A stretch of DNA of 16,358 bases from Anaerolineaceae bacterium (GTDB taxonomy: Bacteria > Chloroflexota > Anaerolineae > Anaerolineales > Anaerolineaceae): assembly GCA_014860845.1 (NCBI GenBank), contig JACZIY010000249.1, positions 1 through 16,358 of the forward strand. Reading direction: 5' to 3'. The notes below the pieces were generated by a model. That model saw nothing but the letters and a program-made list of their open reading frames with translations. It ran no database searches and was not told the origin of the DNA. This document shows, one piece after another, positions 14,201 through 16,358 of this stretch. The stretch's first letter is position 1; every line of letters starts with the position of its first letter. The position numbers were made by a program, and so were the translations under genes.

Positions 14201-16358
14201 AAAAAGAAACACATCAAATTCTAGAATATTGTCTTCCTTAGAAGGAGAATGTTTATACAACAAAGGTGATTATTCTGCTGCGATTTACGCATTTGACGCA
14301 GCATTTTCCTTCCCTGTCGATGATAAAAATTCGTTACTAGAATATCTGCAAAAAGATTCTTTAATCCCAGCCAATTGGTTAGAAAAGAAAATTAAAGATT
14401 TCTCAATTCTACAAAGCCTGACTAATTCACACAAAGAAAAATTGGAATTTGACCAATGTCTGGAAATGGTAGATAGGATGATTAAAATCAATCCCGGAGA
14501 GTCATGGCTTTACTTAATGGGTGCGGAATTTTCATTGCAATTGACAGAATATGATTTAGCTTCAGATTATCTTTTGAAATATAAAAACACTTCTGTCTCA
14601 GAAAATGCTGAGCCGGAGACGGATTTATTTGCGACAGCGTTAGATTATGCAAGTTCGTTCCTGGATGATCGGGAATACCGGTTATCTTTTAAAGACGACG
14701 GATCTAAAAATGAATTAAGTACAATTTTGAAAGCTCATTATTTACTGGATAAGAACTTATTTGATGACGCCAATCAATTATTCCAAAAAACAGACATCTC
14801 TGTTGAAAAATCTTACCTAACGAGTGTAGATGATCCTTTCAGTGATATTAAAGAATCGATCCACAGAAGGCTTTCACTTTTGTTAATGTGGAGATTGAAC
14901 GATTATCCAAAAGTAGCAAAATTATTGGAAAAATTCGAGACAGAAAATATCGAAAAAGCATATTTGAATTTAGCAATTGATCTCAATTACGGAGCTATGC
15001 TTGGTCTTTTTGAAAAAAATGATGTGCAAACTCATCGTAGTATTGTAATTGAGAAGGAAATTGCTGATCCACGCACAAAGAATTCCATGTTAACTACTAT
15101 TAATCGTCATGGAAAGACCAAAGCTATCAAAAATATTGAAAACCTATACAAAATAATATTTGAAAAAGATTTCTCCTCTGCATTTAGTTTGATAAATTCA
15201 AAAACACTTCCTAAATATCTGAATTTCGTTCTGGTGGATTCAATGATGAAGGCCGGCAAAACCGAAATTATTAATGAATATATTTCAAATTTCAAGCCTG
15301 AATCCTATGAGAATTTGTTTTTCCTGATCAACAATCAAACCATGACTTCAGAAGAACAAATGGATTTCATTGATGCTCAAATTCCAACAGATGATCCGGT
15401 CTGGTTGATGGAATGTTCAAAAATTTATGAAATAAGTGGAAAATTACATGAAGCTATCGAATTAGCAGAACAAGCCTATAAAATTTGGTCAAATGAGGAT
15501 AAATGGTTAATTCGAATTGCAAAACTTTATCAAGCATCTGGTGATTTTGAGAGCGCAGATCAATATTGGATGAGGATATTAACGACCTCCAAAGATCCGG
15601 AAAGTGTAATTTACCAATATATAAACTTGTTGCTGGAAAACAAAAAGGCGGTTGAGGTAATTCGCTTGTTAGACGAATACAAAGGAAAAATTACCGAATC
15701 CTATGATTTCTATACATCGTACGCAAAAGCGAATTTAATAATGAAATCCTATGAGAAGAGTATGGTTTCTATTCAATCAGCCAGAAAATTTAAACCGGTT
15801 TCAATCGAATTAGATTATTTAGAATCAGAAGCTTTTTACTTGAATAATGAAGGTGAAAAATCGAAAAATAAAATTAATGAAATACTTCAAAATAATCCTT
15901 CATTTGAAAAAGCTTACACTCTACATTCGATGATTTTAAGAGAAGCTGGAAAATCTAACGAAGCCTTAAAAATAATCAATAACGGATTGGAAAAATGCAC
16001 TGATAGTAAGGGACTACAAATCGAAAAAATTAAGAATCTGAATGCAATGGATGATGTTTCCAATGGATTAATGTTAGCTTCAGAACTTTCCCAGCGATTC
16101 CCAAATGATATTGAGGTGTTAAAAATCCTGGCAAATCTATATCATGATATTGAAGACTATCAAGCAGCTGAAGTTGTTGCAAGAAAAAGTTTACATCTCC
16201 AATCAAATCAACCAGATATTCATCTTTTATTAGGGAAAGTTGCAAAACATCAGGGTCAGCTCGATCAAGCTTTGAATCATTTTTCAAAGGCAGCCTTGTC
16301 TATTGCTGAAGGTGTCGAACCCTGGCTGGAAATTGGTGATATCTATCTTGACCAACAG
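11223..16358 (+). CDS. Giant TPR-repeat protein (partial, open at right edge)
   Basis: From the ATG the frame is open for 1712 codons to the end of the window with no stop, so the full protein is longer still. I followed the frame through without finding an interruption. The first 500 or so residues (MNTTLFFQSLRDSLNENDQK onward) are helical and charged but not clearly repeated. From about residue 536 recognisable tetratricopeptide repeats appear, such as GKLYYLEGEYEKARAILEE followed by WIVLSDVYNEMGLFQKS and FNLAKTCIDQELFAEALPY. More occur around residues 756-785 and 900-930, and again from about 1390 to the end (LLLGKVAKHQGQLDQALNHF). I see no signal peptide, membrane helix or catalytic motif, so it is probably a cytoplasmic scaffold, perhaps at the membrane through the neighbouring two-helix protein. 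TPRs mediate protein binding; the partners are unknown. It shares the sigma-54 promoter at 10838. Confidence 0.9.
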   Translation, partial: MNTTLFFQSLRDSLNENDQKILIESAKQDKLFLKQIRNNDFFIQCVESFGNSLNNWSLGKVAMLSVDSKIELLGKDVKEKYYLKNAISILDETFKNHNKEINFQRATYIALALFERKRKSQSWSGLLEELSNGFSRKSTLLTWRTSLAILYSLINCDDDFLQALINDSNPYIGVGFVNHILATQLISQKEKALRLVRLLEKQSIETQIIWLQTLPNQISSVANQISVVLSESKIFASEIGKSYTNQDFDFVSKFDPGFKVNLLNGFRYQLEKSPLQAKSNFLNAKDKLQKILRLIDLNIISQSYDEVQKNLMTYMNEPKFNDLAFNHLVDGKKSLNDGNTDFQNKGILANLTYACEIQTNGDILKAREIGERQFKNWFNAQKADWPSSETVSYLHNFDHKKLILLLNTLGLNGLSADYIKFISDISVSMDDMQDELIQGYQTLNLIEEAYSELKMSLNKEENQEEIYKKIFDLLSKNNNWNALYTEWENYAKSYMMSQEDWVNFARAALNANHLDKTRVLLEKMKSEGVNRTQIEVISGKLYYLEGEYEKARAILEETTKRLPEYEEGWIVLSDVYNEMGLFQKSMETLRSAVLAIPNSSVIHFNLAKTCIDQELFAEALPYIRKAVGLDPDNSFYNLNLIHTLQTLGRTDEADLILSQGRQKWPFDREIAFVDAVRQVEKQNREAALSAFDVAINLNDVNTPIKKLLLYVQTMLGDRQEKFLPTDGKFNEVSNLLNAQKILQTAIKEGFDDTHYLQLVLGEVYYLTGEAEAANSIYSKLVNEFKSNQIYQSLLWRVYAGLGLVKIDLSEVDSGIAALQEADQLNTKHLGIKQKIAETYLSASLKNQAESKAEEIYQLGSTDIENLLWYSNFMEKIGNSEGEIRGLEQILHFDPVNSTAITRLANIYITNGELDQANDVLEKLKGAEHLDHHDVRNAVISYLRIGKYQEALMWFEKTVDDQNGVGVKKIIIEKIYLLMTNQKWDTALVEIQNLKRNTSNSRILSSLEGECLYNKGDYSAAIYAFDAAFSFPVDDKNSLLEYLQKDSLIPANWLEKKIKDFSILQSLTNSHKEKLEFDQCLEMVDRMIKINPGESWLYLMGAEFSLQLTEYDLASDYLLKYKNTSVSENAEPETDLFATALDYASSFLDDREYRLSFKDDGSKNELSTILKAHYLLDKNLFDDANQLFQKTDISVEKSYLTSVDDPFSDIKESIHRRLSLLLMWRLNDYPKVAKLLEKFETENIEKAYLNLAIDLNYGAMLGLFEKNDVQTHRSIVIEKEIADPRTKNSMLTTINRHGKTKAIKNIENLYKIIFEKDFSSAFSLINSKTLPKYLNFVLVDSMMKAGKTEIINEYISNFKPESYENLFFLINNQTMTSEEQMDFIDAQIPTDDPVWLMECSKIYEISGKLHEAIELAEQAYKIWSNEDKWLIRIAKLYQASGDFESADQYWMRILTTSKDPESVIYQYINLLLENKKAVEVIRLLDEYKGKITESYDFYTSYAKANLIMKSYEKSMVSIQSARKFKPVSIELDYLESEAFYLNNEGEKSKNKINEILQNNPSFEKAYTLHSMILREAGKSNEALKIINNGLEKCTDSKGLQIEKIKNLNAMDDVSNGLMLASELSQRFPNDIEVLKILANLYHDIEDYQAAEVVARKSLHLQSNQPDIHLLLGKVAKHQGQLDQALNHFSKAALSIAEGVEPWLEIGDIYLDQQ

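Noticed and set aside
12556..14491. Minus-strand open frames of 60-72 codons within the TPR gene
   Set aside because: They lie opposite a continuous 1712-codon frame with recognisable TPR repeats and show no features of their own.

Overview
The window is AT-rich bacterial chromosome with tightly packed genes. Lineage is an inference only. A DapL-type aminotransferase, TrmFO, HflX, a soluble histidine kinase whose N-terminal helical domain carries an ETGDPSW stretch, and a sigma-54 factor with an extra zinc-ribbon-like segment together remind me most of Chloroflexota (Anaerolineae-like). No rRNA or other phylogenetic marker is present to settle this. I saw no tRNA, rRNA, CRISPR array, insertion sequence or phage gene.

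Left half (positions 1-6205, minus strand): one compact, probably co-transcribed run of six genes, read right to left. They are trmFO (TTG start), an M28/glutaminyl-cyclase-like lipoprotein, a soluble orphan sensor kinase, an LL-diaminopimelate-aminotransferase-like PLP enzyme, hflX, and the start of a small membrane protein that runs off the left edge. Gaps are 7-40 nt, or the genes overlap (4 nt trmFO/M28, 17 nt hflX/last ORF). This is a housekeeping-type operon covering tRNA modification, ribosome rescue, amino-acid or cell-wall metabolism and sensing.

Right half (positions 6206-16358, plus strand): a compact sigma-54 module. It encodes the alternative sigma factor RpoN, a cytosolic PAS-GAF-PAS histidine kinase, and an NtrC-type response regulator with an intact AAA+ sigma-54 activation domain but no C-terminal DNA-binding helix-turn-helix. 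These are followed by a 103-residue two-helix membrane protein and a very large TPR-repeat protein (at least 1712 residues, open at the right edge).

The most striking signal is non-coding. The same 16-mer, TGGCATATAACTTGCA, a canonical -24/-12 sigma-54 promoter (GG-N10-GC spacing), occurs 44 nt upstream of the rpoN start codon and 36 nt upstream of the start codon of the small membrane protein. The arrangement suggests a self-contained circuit: sigma-54 transcribes its own gene with its kinase and activator, and the same complex turns on the membrane-protein/TPR pair. Because the activator appears to lack a DNA-binding domain, it would have to act from solution. This would be workable if the cell has only a few sigma-54 promoters. 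The role of the membrane-protein/TPR output is unknown.
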